DNA of 64,000 nt from Amorphochlora amoebiformis (lineage: Eukaryota; Cercozoa; Chlorarachniophyceae): positions 117,311 through 181,310 of the forward strand of contig BAAHQB010000336.1 in assembly GCA_054601695.1 (NCBI GenBank). Direction: 5' to 3'. Position 1 is the stretch's first letter. Each line of letters opens with the position of its first letter. The position numbers were made by a program, and so were the translations under genes. Below the pieces are notes generated by a model, which searched no databases, was not told the origin of the DNA, and saw only the letters and a program-made list of their open reading frames with translations. Below, one piece after another: positions 1 through 64,000 of the stretch.

Positions 1-11
1 TAAATATATAC

Positions 12-55
<44 letters not shown>

Positions 56-187
56 GTATATTATATAAATATATATATATATATATGTATGTATAAATAC
101 ATAAATATATAATAGATGTGTACATATACCCACCTCCCATCCTGAAGCGTTAAATAACAACTCTTTATATAGAATTTATATACATAG

Positions 188-270
<83 letters not shown>

Positions 271-284
271 TAAATGTTAAATAT

Positions 285-351
<67 letters not shown>

Positions 352-390
352 TATATATATATATGTGTGTATACAAATACTTCTGTTTTT

Positions 391-437
<47 letters not shown>

Positions 438-478
438 GTATATCGTTATATTATATTATATTATATTATATATATATA

Positions 479-534
<56 letters not shown>

Positions 535-553
535 ATGTCAATCTGTTGTATAT
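1..553. repeat. (TA)n arrays at left edge, no gene
   Basis: Nearly continuous (TA)n with short interruptions such as (CA)4 near 285 and TTATA variants near 450-480. The only non-repetitive piece, about 120-175, has no exon-like frame with splice signals. All open frames here translate as YIYIYI and come from the repeat. Confidence 0.9.
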
Positions 554-639
554 GTTATATGTACATAACCTGCAGCCTCCTAAAAACCTCTTCATACCCC
601 TCCCCATGCCCCCCCTCCCATCCGTCCCCAAGGTTTCCC

Positions 640-746
640 GTTACCCCCGCCCTAGGTATCTCTCTCAGGACTTGCACCATTACAAAGGCCAATTTACTCA
701 TAGAGTCAAGTGCGGCACACGAGGAGGAAAAGAGACGACTTTTCAA
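640..746. other. Possible exon, strand undecided
   Basis: A 200-base complex island lies between TA arrays. On the plus strand an acceptor CTCTCAG near 669 is followed by an open frame reading [20 protein letters not shown]. On the minus strand the same DNA reads [13 protein letters not shown] and meets a GT donor. Neither can be joined in phase to the neighbouring minus-strand gene, which appears to end at 1190. It may be an exon of a gene running off the left edge. Confidence 0.25.
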
Positions 747-876
747 TTTTTTTTTACTTTTCTTCGGGTTTTTCCCCGGTAGTCCGGGATGGATTTCGAG
801 TGAAACTGATGTGAGGGTTTGGGAGAGGGGAAGGGACGTGAGGTCGAGGCCTGGGGAGTGGTTTGTATGTATGTCT

Positions 877-922
<46 letters not shown>

Positions 923-937
923 ATATTTACTGAAATT

Positions 938-1016
<79 letters not shown>

Positions 1017-1084
1017 ATCCAAACATAATACATTTATACACGCAAGTACGTATTTTGTAGCATTAATACATGTGTATATATATA

Positions 1085-1143
<59 letters not shown>

Positions 1144-1189
1144 ATTACGTATACAAGTACGGATTTACATATGTATGCCTACAATGATT

Positions 1190-4455
<3,266 letters not shown>

Positions 4456-4615
4456 GTACGCTCATATAATATATAAATGAAAAAGTAATGTATATATAAA
4501 TGTGTACAATGTACATTTATGTGTATAAACATATAGAACTATTGGCATATATAAACATATATAAAAACACACATATATATTCGTGTACGTCGTAACACAA
4601 GATACGTAGGATATT

Positions 4616-5000
4616 TTACTCTTTCAAGGACGCTATGATTCTATCGTTCGCCTCCTTAATCCTGAATATACGAAAGATAAAAGTATATAAATGTTTTTAT
4701 AGAGGAGATTAAATGCTTGGGTTCTGGTTGGGATCGTGATTGATGTTGATTTTTTATGGGTTTGGATTTTGTACATGTGCGTACAAACAGAAGTATACTT
4801 ATTCACACATATGTGAATATACACTTTGTGTTAGATAATTGCAAAAATACACATCTCTATATATGTCTATAGACATATTTATATATAAACATATACATAT
4901 ATATATATATATATATATGTACATATATATATATATATATTATATATATATATATATGTATATTATTTACATAAAATTTACTTGTACATATTTATAGTAC

Positions 5001-5037
<37 letters not shown>

Positions 5038-5443
5038 TATAATATAGAAGTAATTTATTTTAAAAAATACTATGTGTGAAGCGACTAAAATCATTATCTA
5101 ACATCGATCTGACCAAACTCTCACCCTAGCCGAATCCCTCACCATGACCCTAACCCTAGCACCGCAGCCATATCTCCTAGAGTGTCTATTATACTTTTTC
5201 TAACCCTCAAGGTAACCAACTAACCCTAACAGTAATCGTTACCGCAACCCTAACCCTAACTTAACCTACTCTGCTCTACGCTAAACACAACCCGACCCTA
5301 ACACTTACCCTAATCTGAACCCTAACACTAACCCGAACCCAAGATCTAAACCACCTTTGTATCTCATCGTTAAGGCGTCTGGCCTTTTTGGTTGCTTCTA
5401 ACCAATCCTCATGACGCAAACGGGCCTGTAAACCATAAATAAA

Positions 5444-5500
<57 letters not shown>

Positions 5501-5644
5501 TATATATATTATATATATATATAGGTATATATATATTATATTATATATATGTATATATATGTGTGTGTGTAAGTATGTATGTATATATTTACATACATAT
5601 ATATATATATATATTATATACATATATACACATATATATATATG

Positions 5645-5688
<44 letters not shown>

Positions 5689-5727
5689 TGTGTGTGCATC
5701 TATAACACATAAATAATATATACATAC

Positions 5728-5776
<49 letters not shown>

Positions 5777-5841
5777 ATAAATATTTGAAAAAAAATATAT
5801 ATATATATACATGATATATATATATATATATATACATGCAT

Positions 5842-5933
<92 letters not shown>

Positions 5934-6356
5934 ATATATATATATGCGTGTGTGTGCATATATCTACATGTATAACACATGTATGTATATTATTTATTTA
6001 TATACATATATATATATATACATTATACATACATAATATATATATATATATATATAAATATATATATATAATATAAACATGTAATATGTATATATATATA
6101 TATATAAATATATATAATATTAGTTACACATATATATATATATTTATATATATGTATATATATTATAAATATAAATGTATAGATGCACACATGTATTAGA
6201 TGCATAAACATATATATATATATATATATATATGTGTCATATATATACATATATGTATTAAATATATACATAAAAGTGCTATGATACATATATATATATA
6301 TATATATATGTATATATCTTCTTTATAAATATATATATATATATATATTTCCATAT

Positions 6357-6403
<47 letters not shown>

Positions 6404-6445
6404 ATTATATATATTTATATATATATATATATTATACGTATATAT

Positions 6446-6477
<32 letters not shown>

Positions 6478-6496
6478 TATATGTCTATTAACATTC

Positions 6497-6530
<34 letters not shown>

Positions 6531-7676
6531 ATAGATGATATATACATATATATATATACACATATATATATATATATATGTGCGTGTGTGAAAATAGGCA
6601 TGTATACATGTGTGTATAAATTTACGTGTACACATGTGTATATGCAGGGAAAATCTGTATGAGCAAACGACACACCGTAAAAATCGTAATAAAAAGAAAT
6701 ATAAGAAATTTTCTCTCACAGTAGCTTGTGCCTGCCCCACGTTCTCTTGTAATTTTGCCATCTTTTCCCTGGGGTTAGGTAGGTATAAAGGGTTAGGGTT
6801 TGGGGTTCAGGGTTAGGGTTTGGTTAGGTTAGGGGACTAGGTTACGGTTGGGAGACTAGGTGGGAGATTAGAGTTTGGATCGGACAGGGTAGGGTTTAGA
6901 TTGGGTTAGGTCTGGGGATCGTTACCTATGATTAGTCTTCGCCTCATGCAGCATGGTCGCTATCACCTTAGGGGTAGTATTCTGGTTAATCTGTAACTTT
7001 GCATTCTAAAGAGACCATTGGGTTCCCAACTTTTCTCAGGGACTCTAGTTTCCCTGCCTCCGAAGAGAAAATGTTGGATATTTCGCCCCAAGACTTAAAT
7101 GTCAAGGGAAACCCAAGAACAACCCAAGAACATCTCGGAACCCCAGATTCGGGCCTCGGAACACGGTGGTCTCGGTATACAGTGTTGGTTGCGGGGAGTA
7201 CCTCATTTTCTCGAATCTTGTCTTGTAAGACTTCTTGAAGAAGGCGGATCTACGTTACGTTGAGGTGTGGAGATTACAGTTGGGTTGGAGTTAGGGTAAG
7301 GTAACGGTTATGGTCTGCCTCTTTTTCGGATGGGGACTCCTCGGGACCGACAAGGAAGTTATAGAGGAGACTCTGGCGTACATCATTTTTGGGTTTGGGA
7401 TATGTGAGAATAAGTCTATGAACAAGTCAAAATTAATTTATAGTTAATATATAATATATATTATGTGTGAATATATCTTCACGTCTGTATCTAAACAGTA
7501 TACATGAAAAAGTATATAAATATATATCTACTTGTGTTTGTACAAAAATGTAATGCAGTGGAGATATATGTCTACACAGTATGATGTGTATATATGTATA
7601 TATATATATATATGTATATATATACATATATATATATATATAAATATATATATATGCATATATATATATATATATG

Positions 7677-7751
<75 letters not shown>

Positions 7752-8085
7752 ATACATATATGTGTGTAGAGTATCTTAAATTCCTTTTGTGACATGATAT
7801 GCATTTTCGCGGTCGTGGGGTAGGTAAGTTGAAATTTAATATTAATGATGTATTCCTGGCCGTGAGATCATACTTTGCGGCCACAAACATATATAATGTA
7901 AAAAAGCTAATAATGCTCGGGAAATCTTGATACATTTATATATATATATATATATATAATATATATATATATAATATATAATATATATATATTATATACA
8001 TATATATTATATTGAACACACACATATATATAGAGAGAGAGAAATTATTTTATACGCAGATCTTATGTGAAAATAGAAATGTATA

Positions 8086-8123
<38 letters not shown>

Positions 8124-8160
8124 TATGTATACATATATGTCTATATATAAGGATAATATG

Positions 8161-8219
<59 letters not shown>

Positions 8220-8682
8220 GTCCCATCTCCCCTCTCATTCGACTACCTGATTCTTTCCTCCAGACTTAACTTTCGCCTCTTTTCGCTTTGCATTGATTTT
8301 GAACATTACATCCTTCATGATCTTACTCTTTAACTCCAGTCGTTCAGCCTATGAGGAAGGGTTGTGGTTAGGGAGGGTCTCACCTTGACTGTTAAGTTGG
8401 GGATATACAGCTAAGGAAAATGCGCCTTGGAGTCATGATTGGCGTTAGGACTGGGGCTACGGGTAGGGCTAGGGTTAGGTTGGGAAGGTTAGGATTGGGT
8501 TCTTCATCTTCAAGGTCCTCTCTCTCTCTTTCTCTCTCTCTCTTTACTCTCTCTCTCTCTCTTTCTCTCTCTCTCTTTACTCTCTCTCTTTCTCTCTCTC
8601 TCTCTTTACTCTCTCTCTCTCTTTACTCTCTCTCTCTCTTCCGCTCTCTCTTCCTCTTCCGCTCTCTCTCTTTCTCTCTTTC

Positions 8683-8713
<31 letters not shown>

Positions 8714-8923
8714 TTCCCTTTCTCTCTTTCCCTTTCTCTCTTTCTCTCTCTCTTTGGAGCAGGAAAATGTCGAGCAGAAAAATGTTTTGGAAATGACCAG
8801 CATTGGAGCTAGGATGATTACTAGGATTGAATATGAGTGACCTTTATGACGAGGCTGCGTATTCGTTTCTGTTGATCCTCGATGACCTCTCGTTCTGCAG
8901 TCTGAGAGCTGAGTAAACCCACC

Positions 8924-8978
<55 letters not shown>

Positions 8979-9438
8979 GATATTTAACCTGCCGAGCCTC
9001 TCTCTCAGCTTCCATCGCTGCAACGCGCTTCCGCAACTCCACGAGCTGATTCTCTTTCTGAAAGTTATCCACGGAGAATTTCATGCAAGTTGCAATGTGT
9101 GAATGAGTAAGAGGACTGGAAGAATGTCCAAGAGTAGCATGATGAAAGCGAGAGGATTTGCGTGCCCAATGTGGAAGAAATTCATGTGCTCACACATATT
9201 CCATTCCCGACATCTGAGTAAAACCCTTTGCGAATTCCAAATGTATTCATAAAGCCCTCCTGAACCCCGAAAGGAGCCCAAAATCTACCTTCATATATTT
9301 CTTTAGGATAGTCTGAAGTTCCTTTCCTTGCAGAACCTGTCCAACCTTAATATCCTCTGGGTGCCCTACCCCATCCCTTTCCTTCTCAGCATATGTTGGG
9401 TGCTGGTTGTACCCTCCAGGAGTGGGGGGAGTTAGCAT
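4616..9438 (-). CDS. Coiled-coil protein, ~219 aa, ten exons
   Basis: Minus-strand exons: 9438-9289, 9057-8989, 8901-8842, 8348-8247, 7372-7306, 7233-7202, 7057-7044, 6768-6720, 5425-5355, 4661-4616. Phases chain and the total is 660 nt. The ATG at 9438 is preceded in frame by TAG. The N-terminus ([20 protein letters not shown]) is proline-rich. After [12 protein letters not shown] the protein is almost entirely charged helix: [94 protein letters not shown] and a final [14 protein letters not shown]. Heptad-like spacing suggests a coiled coil, so a structural or scaffold role is possible but is inference. No membrane segment or catalytic motif is visible. The 14-nt exon at 7057-7044 and the acceptor at 7233 are the weakest choices; an alternative start at 7245 would add IRLLQE but break phase. 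Confidence 0.72.
5110..5342. repeat. Degenerate CCCTAA-like tract (C strand on +)
   Basis: About 230 bp containing many CCCTAACCCTAA-related units with point changes. It lies in the last intron of the coiled-coil gene, in the opposite orientation to the tract at 2601. Confidence 0.8.
6771..6930. repeat. Degenerate TTAGGG-like tract
   Basis: Repeated variants of gggttagggtttgg follow the exon at 6720-6768 on the plus strand, inside an intron of the coiled-coil gene. Purine-rich on the plus strand. Confidence 0.75.
8516..8757. repeat. (CT)n polypyrimidine tract
   Basis: About 240 bp of (CT)n interrupted by TTTACT, TTCCG and TTTCCC. It lies between two exons of the minus-strand coiled-coil gene, so the transcript carries (GA)n. 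A serine/leucine frame across it is a repeat artefact. Confidence 0.9.
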
Positions 9439-9446
9439 TGGTGACT
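9439..9446. promoter_or_regulatory. 8-bp gap between divergent start codons
   Basis: Only eight bases separate the ATG of the minus-strand coiled-coil gene (9438) from the first plausible ATG of the RNase H2C gene (9447). Any promoter must lie inside one of the transcription units, or the 5' ends overlap. No TATA or other motif can be assigned. Confidence 0.5.
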
Positions 9447-11771
<2,325 letters not shown>

Positions 11772-11930
11772 AAACCTAGAAAACTCGCGTCATGACTGTC
11801 AGTGTCTATATTTAAATTTTGATCATAGTTTTTGTATAGCAATATTAGTTAGAAGAACTAGCTACAGGGGCATCCATTGCTACTGGTATTATACGTATTC
11901 TAGTATTACTGGGTGATAGTACATGTAATA

Positions 11931-11972
<42 letters not shown>

Positions 11973-11973
11973 A

Positions 11974-12005
<32 letters not shown>

Positions 12006-12534
12006 CTAGTATATAATAGTATTGCATATATATATAATTATATCTAGTATATACATCTAGACATATACATCATGATATATTTTTATATGTAATCTTATTC
12101 TAGTTATTAGTAATACTAGTATAAATTAGACATATACATATATACATATATCGATATATTAGTGGTAGAGTAGCAATAAAGTACTATATATTATAATATA
12201 TTATAATATTATGAAGATCTAGTAGATATATCTATTCTGTAGTCGAATCATCATTATGGTCAATGCGTACCATCATACACCATCATACACCGCAGAACAC
12301 CACACCATACTGATATATATATATATATATATATGTACTAGATATATTACTATGCTAAAGGCTACAAAAGCTACATTGCATCGGACTTCCGGATTTAACC
12401 AAACATGCCGCGGCTTTTACTAAGTTACAAAGTAACATCACATTATTAAATCTGTATATATATATCACGATCATAACTCATCAGTCCCAAATGCCAGATG
12501 ATGAATTCGAACAATACTGCAGGACTTTTTTTTA
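11772..12534. other. Convergent intergenic spacer, CTAG-rich
   Basis: This spacer lies between the stop of the RNase H2C gene and the stop of the methionine aminopeptidase gene. It contains short (TA)n arrays, but unlike introns it is dotted with CTAG tetramers (many as TCTAGTAT or ACTAGT, from about 11777 to 12340). It also holds a short cat-catacac repeat near 12270-12300. No exon-like frame with splice signals joins to either neighbour. Poly(A) and termination sites of both genes must fall here. Confidence 0.7.
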
Positions 12535-21530
<8,996 letters not shown>

Positions 21531-21824
21531 CTGTGGGGTACAGGGGACGGGCGCCATGTCTCTTTCGGAATCCAAGAATCGGTGGAATTCATATTTAGAT
21601 ATGTACATATCCTTTTTGGGAATACACAGATATTGTACCTTCGATATACAAATATATTAATTGTCAGATATATTCATATCCATATTTTGTCGTCTCGGAA
21701 CCCTACTTTTACGTATCTCTTTCTTTGTCTTCCCCCCCCTTCTCACCCTCCACGCCTCTCCCACCCTATCTCGAGCTGGTAGCTGGGTTTATCCCTCCCT
21801 AGGGATAGCCATATTCTATTTCAA

Positions 21825-36077
<14,253 letters not shown>

Positions 36078-37372
36078 TCTACTCAATCACTAGAGGCTAT
36101 TCGTCACTAGTCGAATTCGAGCTTGTCATGTCAAACGTCAAATGATTTTAAGAAATGGTCGGTTATCTCTAGTATCTTGCGCTACTGGTATATAATACCT
36201 TAAATATTACAAGTTTCAATAACCCAGCTAAATCTAGTAAATTTTGAATGCCTGACATCACTGGCCAGTAGGTATGACACCTAGGATAGTGTTGGAAACT
36301 CAACATTATGCCAATATGTTTATTCAAACCTATCTAGCATATGCACATCAGACCAGAATGTCAGTACAACAACTCAATTGTGTATTGTATACCTGCTTAC
36401 GCACCAACGTACGCACACCTAGTATGTACATCAGACCAGAATATCAGTACATACAACAACTCACTTATGTATTGTATGTATTGTATACCTGCGTACGCAC
36501 CAACATACGCACACTTGTACTAACCGTATTTACTTACGTACGTATCAAACTTGACTACGTACGCACAAACATGACAACATGCGTACCTAACATGTATCAC
36601 ACCATACGTACGTACCTACTAACATACTTACGTACCTTACTACCACTACGCACTATGTTTCAACAATGTTTCCATCCTTCACAGTGTGTTCACATTGGGT
36701 GGGAGTATTGGAGATTCACAATAATACAAGATAAATAAATCTAAATCTGTGGACGTCAGACCAGAATATCAGCGCAATGTTATCACTTTTCGGGGATTAG
36801 ACACATTTAAGTATACACTAGATACAAACTCTAGAGCCTAGACAGCTGGCAGATTATCATGATCCTCAAGACTCGTAAGTACTGTATACCTCTCCCCCCA
36901 GGACCCTACTGGCAGCCCCGCCATAGCCCCATATACCAGATATAACCTCTAGGAAAGCCATCCTAGAACTTAGAAAGCTGACAAGTTATCCGAATAATTC
37001 ATTCTTATTACACTAGTTACATTACGTTCGCAACGTGATCAACTACTCTGTCACGACTTGTGTCTAAGTTCTAGAAGTTGTCTGATACTCTAGATATAAG
37101 TGATATTCTCTAGATTCTAGGTTTGAATAAGCACAGTAGCACAATGTTGAGTTCCAACAAACTAGCATCTACTAGATCTAGTGTACATGGCAGCATTATA
37201 CTGGTTACTAGTGGTTAGTAGACTCTACGTGGACTTCATCTTAGGTTCATGATTCTAGTGAGTATTTAGATTATACTAGTTATTATATTATGACCAGATA
37301 TCTAGGATATGTCACAACGTGTGGTTCTCATGGCGGTCAAAATTAAATATGATTTTTTTTGTCTGGGCTTAA
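36078..37372. other. Convergent intergenic spacer, TA-array-free, CTAG-rich
   Basis: Spacer between two stop codons, bestrophin-like (36077) and the minus-strand gene (37373). It has no (TA)n array, more than twenty CTAG tetramers, and runs of TACGTACG near 36400-36650. It contains three copies of a catcagaccagaatatcag-like motif (about 36348, 36430, 36754) and a 40-bp inverted repeat (see separate entry). A 154-codon plus-strand frame from 36274 spans repeats and has no coding character. It may be a decayed foldback element. Confidence 0.7.
36291..37158. repeat. Foldback element: ~40-bp inverted repeats 790 bp apart
   Basis: Left arm 36291-36331 (gttggaaactcaacattatg ... tattcaaacct) is inverted at 37119-37158 (aggtttgaataagcac ... 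gttgagttccaac). Identity is about 80%. Sequence between the arms includes two ~82-bp offset copies of catcagaccagaatgtcag plus tacgcaccaac. No transposase frame and no clear target duplication are visible. Confidence 0.6.
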
Positions 37373-49223
<11,851 letters not shown>

Positions 49224-49249
49224 GCTGTCACAACAGGTGTAATTTTAGT

Positions 49250-49364
49250 TCATGCCTTGGATTTGGCATCTTGCTTCCCTTCCCGCTCCCTTTGCTTCGC
49301 GAGGAGATACCGTTGCTTTGCGGCCGTCCTGTAGTCATCCATTGTCTTTCCTGCACTTTGACCT
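49250..49364 (-). CDS. Probable terminal exon, basic helical peptide
   Basis: Minus-strand frame with acceptor GATTAG at 49365-49370 and stop TGA at 49250. It contains ATG at 49342 followed by DDYRTAAKQRYLLAKQRERE and GKQDAKSKA. It ends 27 bp before the first ATG (49223) of the long minus-strand gene. It could be the last exon of a separate minus-strand gene or a short gene in its own right. No upstream exon could be joined with confidence. Confidence 0.45.
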
Positions 49365-49746
49365 CTAATCAGGTATATGGGTTCCGAACCCGCCGAATTT
49401 TAATTTCTTCCGAACCGATGGAAGGCGTCGCGGGGATGGTTTGCCCTCTGAAATGAGGGGCTTTTTCGGCCTGGTGGTCGTGCTCTGCGTGCGGACGCAC
49501 CCGATTCGGAGAGTAAATGTTGGTTTCGATAGATGGGGAAGGACCTCCCGATTACTGTTCGCTCAACCACGGCTTGAGAGGATACCTTGTCGCTCCTCGA
49601 GGTACCCCATTAACCGTGTTTCTTTCCGTATGCGTGGATTTATCCGTGGGCCTTGCCATTTCGGAGGGCTTAAACCTATTATTTTTATGTTGGATTTAGC
49701 TCTGAGTGGTATGTGAGATTTCCGGTTATTTCTCACTGGTCTTACG

Positions 49747-49996
49747 ATGTATGGTCACCAGAGCGGGAAGGGCAGGCGCACCAGCTGCGAGGGGAAGAGG
49801 GATAAGATCACCAGAGGGGTCAAGGTAAAATTCTAAGTGGTTTTCTAATTCTTCATTGCATGTTGTAGATTTTGAAATGTGTGGAGGTATTGAGGTAGCG
49901 AAGCATCCAAGGAATATTTGACAACACCTAGATATTATGCAGGAGATTGACGACATCGAGACTGCACAAAGGGATTCTCTCCTCGACGCGCATTGA
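49747..49996 (+). CDS. Possible two-exon 43-aa peptide
   Basis: Exon 49747-49824 starts with ATG and reads MYGHQSGKGRRTSCEGKRDK before a GTAAAA donor. Exon 49943-49996 after TATGCAG reads EIDDIETAQRDSLLDAH and stops. The phases agree. On the opposite strand the same stretch holds equally exon-like frames (see the entry at 49853-49927), so only one strand can be right for each part. It may be a leader of the downstream repeat-protein gene or noise. Confidence 0.25.
49853..49927 (-). CDS. Possible minus-strand terminal exon
   Basis: Acceptor ATATCTAG, then 25 codons reading LSNIPWMLRYLNTSTHFKIY and ending at TGA (49853). It lies within the presumed intron of the plus-strand candidate at 49747-49996. 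No upstream partner was found between 49930 and the TA arrays at 50220. Confidence 0.25.
   Translation of the reverse strand: MLSNIPWMLRYLNTSTHFKIYNMQ

Positions 49997-64000
<14,004 letters not shown>

Noticed and set aside
8420-8812. 130-codon Ser/Leu frame on the plus strand
   Set aside because: It is translation of a (CT)n tract between real minus-strand exons.
36274-36738. 154-codon plus-strand frame rich in Thr/Tyr
   Set aside because: It spans internal direct repeats and TACGTACG runs in the convergent spacer, with no splice or family support.

Overview
This window is nuclear DNA from a eukaryote. Spliceosomal-type genes with many very short exons (mostly 30-110 nt, some under 30) are separated by GT-AG introns packed with (TA)n microsatellites. 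Almost all tyrosine/isoleucine-rich frames are translations of (TA)n and are not genes. I rebuilt genes by reading each complex island on both strands, finding acceptor/donor pairs and requiring intron phase to match along the chain; where phases chain over many exons the total coding length is a multiple of three. No transcript data were available, so all exon ends are predictions.

Layout, left to right: (1) 1190-4455 (-), a 108-aa uncharacterised protein. (2) 4616-9438 (-), a ~219-aa charged coiled-coil protein. (3) 9447-11771 (+), RNase H2 subunit C, whose start lies 8 bp from the start of gene 2. (4) 12535-21530 (-), type I methionine aminopeptidase with all five metal ligands. (5) 21825-36077 (+), a bestrophin-family (UPF0187) anion channel of ~345 aa. 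(6) 37373-49223 (-), ~452 aa, a chain of about 23 small exons that I cannot assign to a family and that may be two genes. (7) 49250-49996, a compact block with conflicting exon candidates on both strands. (8) 50596 to beyond the right edge (+), a repeat protein with at least eight copies of an xxxLWAxAxL motif, resembling organellar heptatricopeptide/octotricopeptide (HPR/OPR/FASTK-RAP type) RNA-binding proteins.

Organism: not determinable with certainty. Long (TA)n introns, scattered degenerate TTAGGG-like tracts, an HPR/OPR-like gene and a bestrophin-like protein with a possible N-terminal signal peptide suggest a protist, perhaps with a complex plastid (alveolate or stramenopile type). This is inference at low confidence.

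The genes do not form a pathway; they look like ordinary housekeeping or organelle genes on both strands. What is unusual is the architecture: coding DNA is a small percentage of the window, introns carry nearly all TA arrays, and the two tail-to-tail intergenic spacers (11772-12534 and 36078-37372) have a different, CTAG-rich composition. No tRNA, rRNA, CRISPR array or intact transposon was recognised. I saw no promoter motif that I could support.
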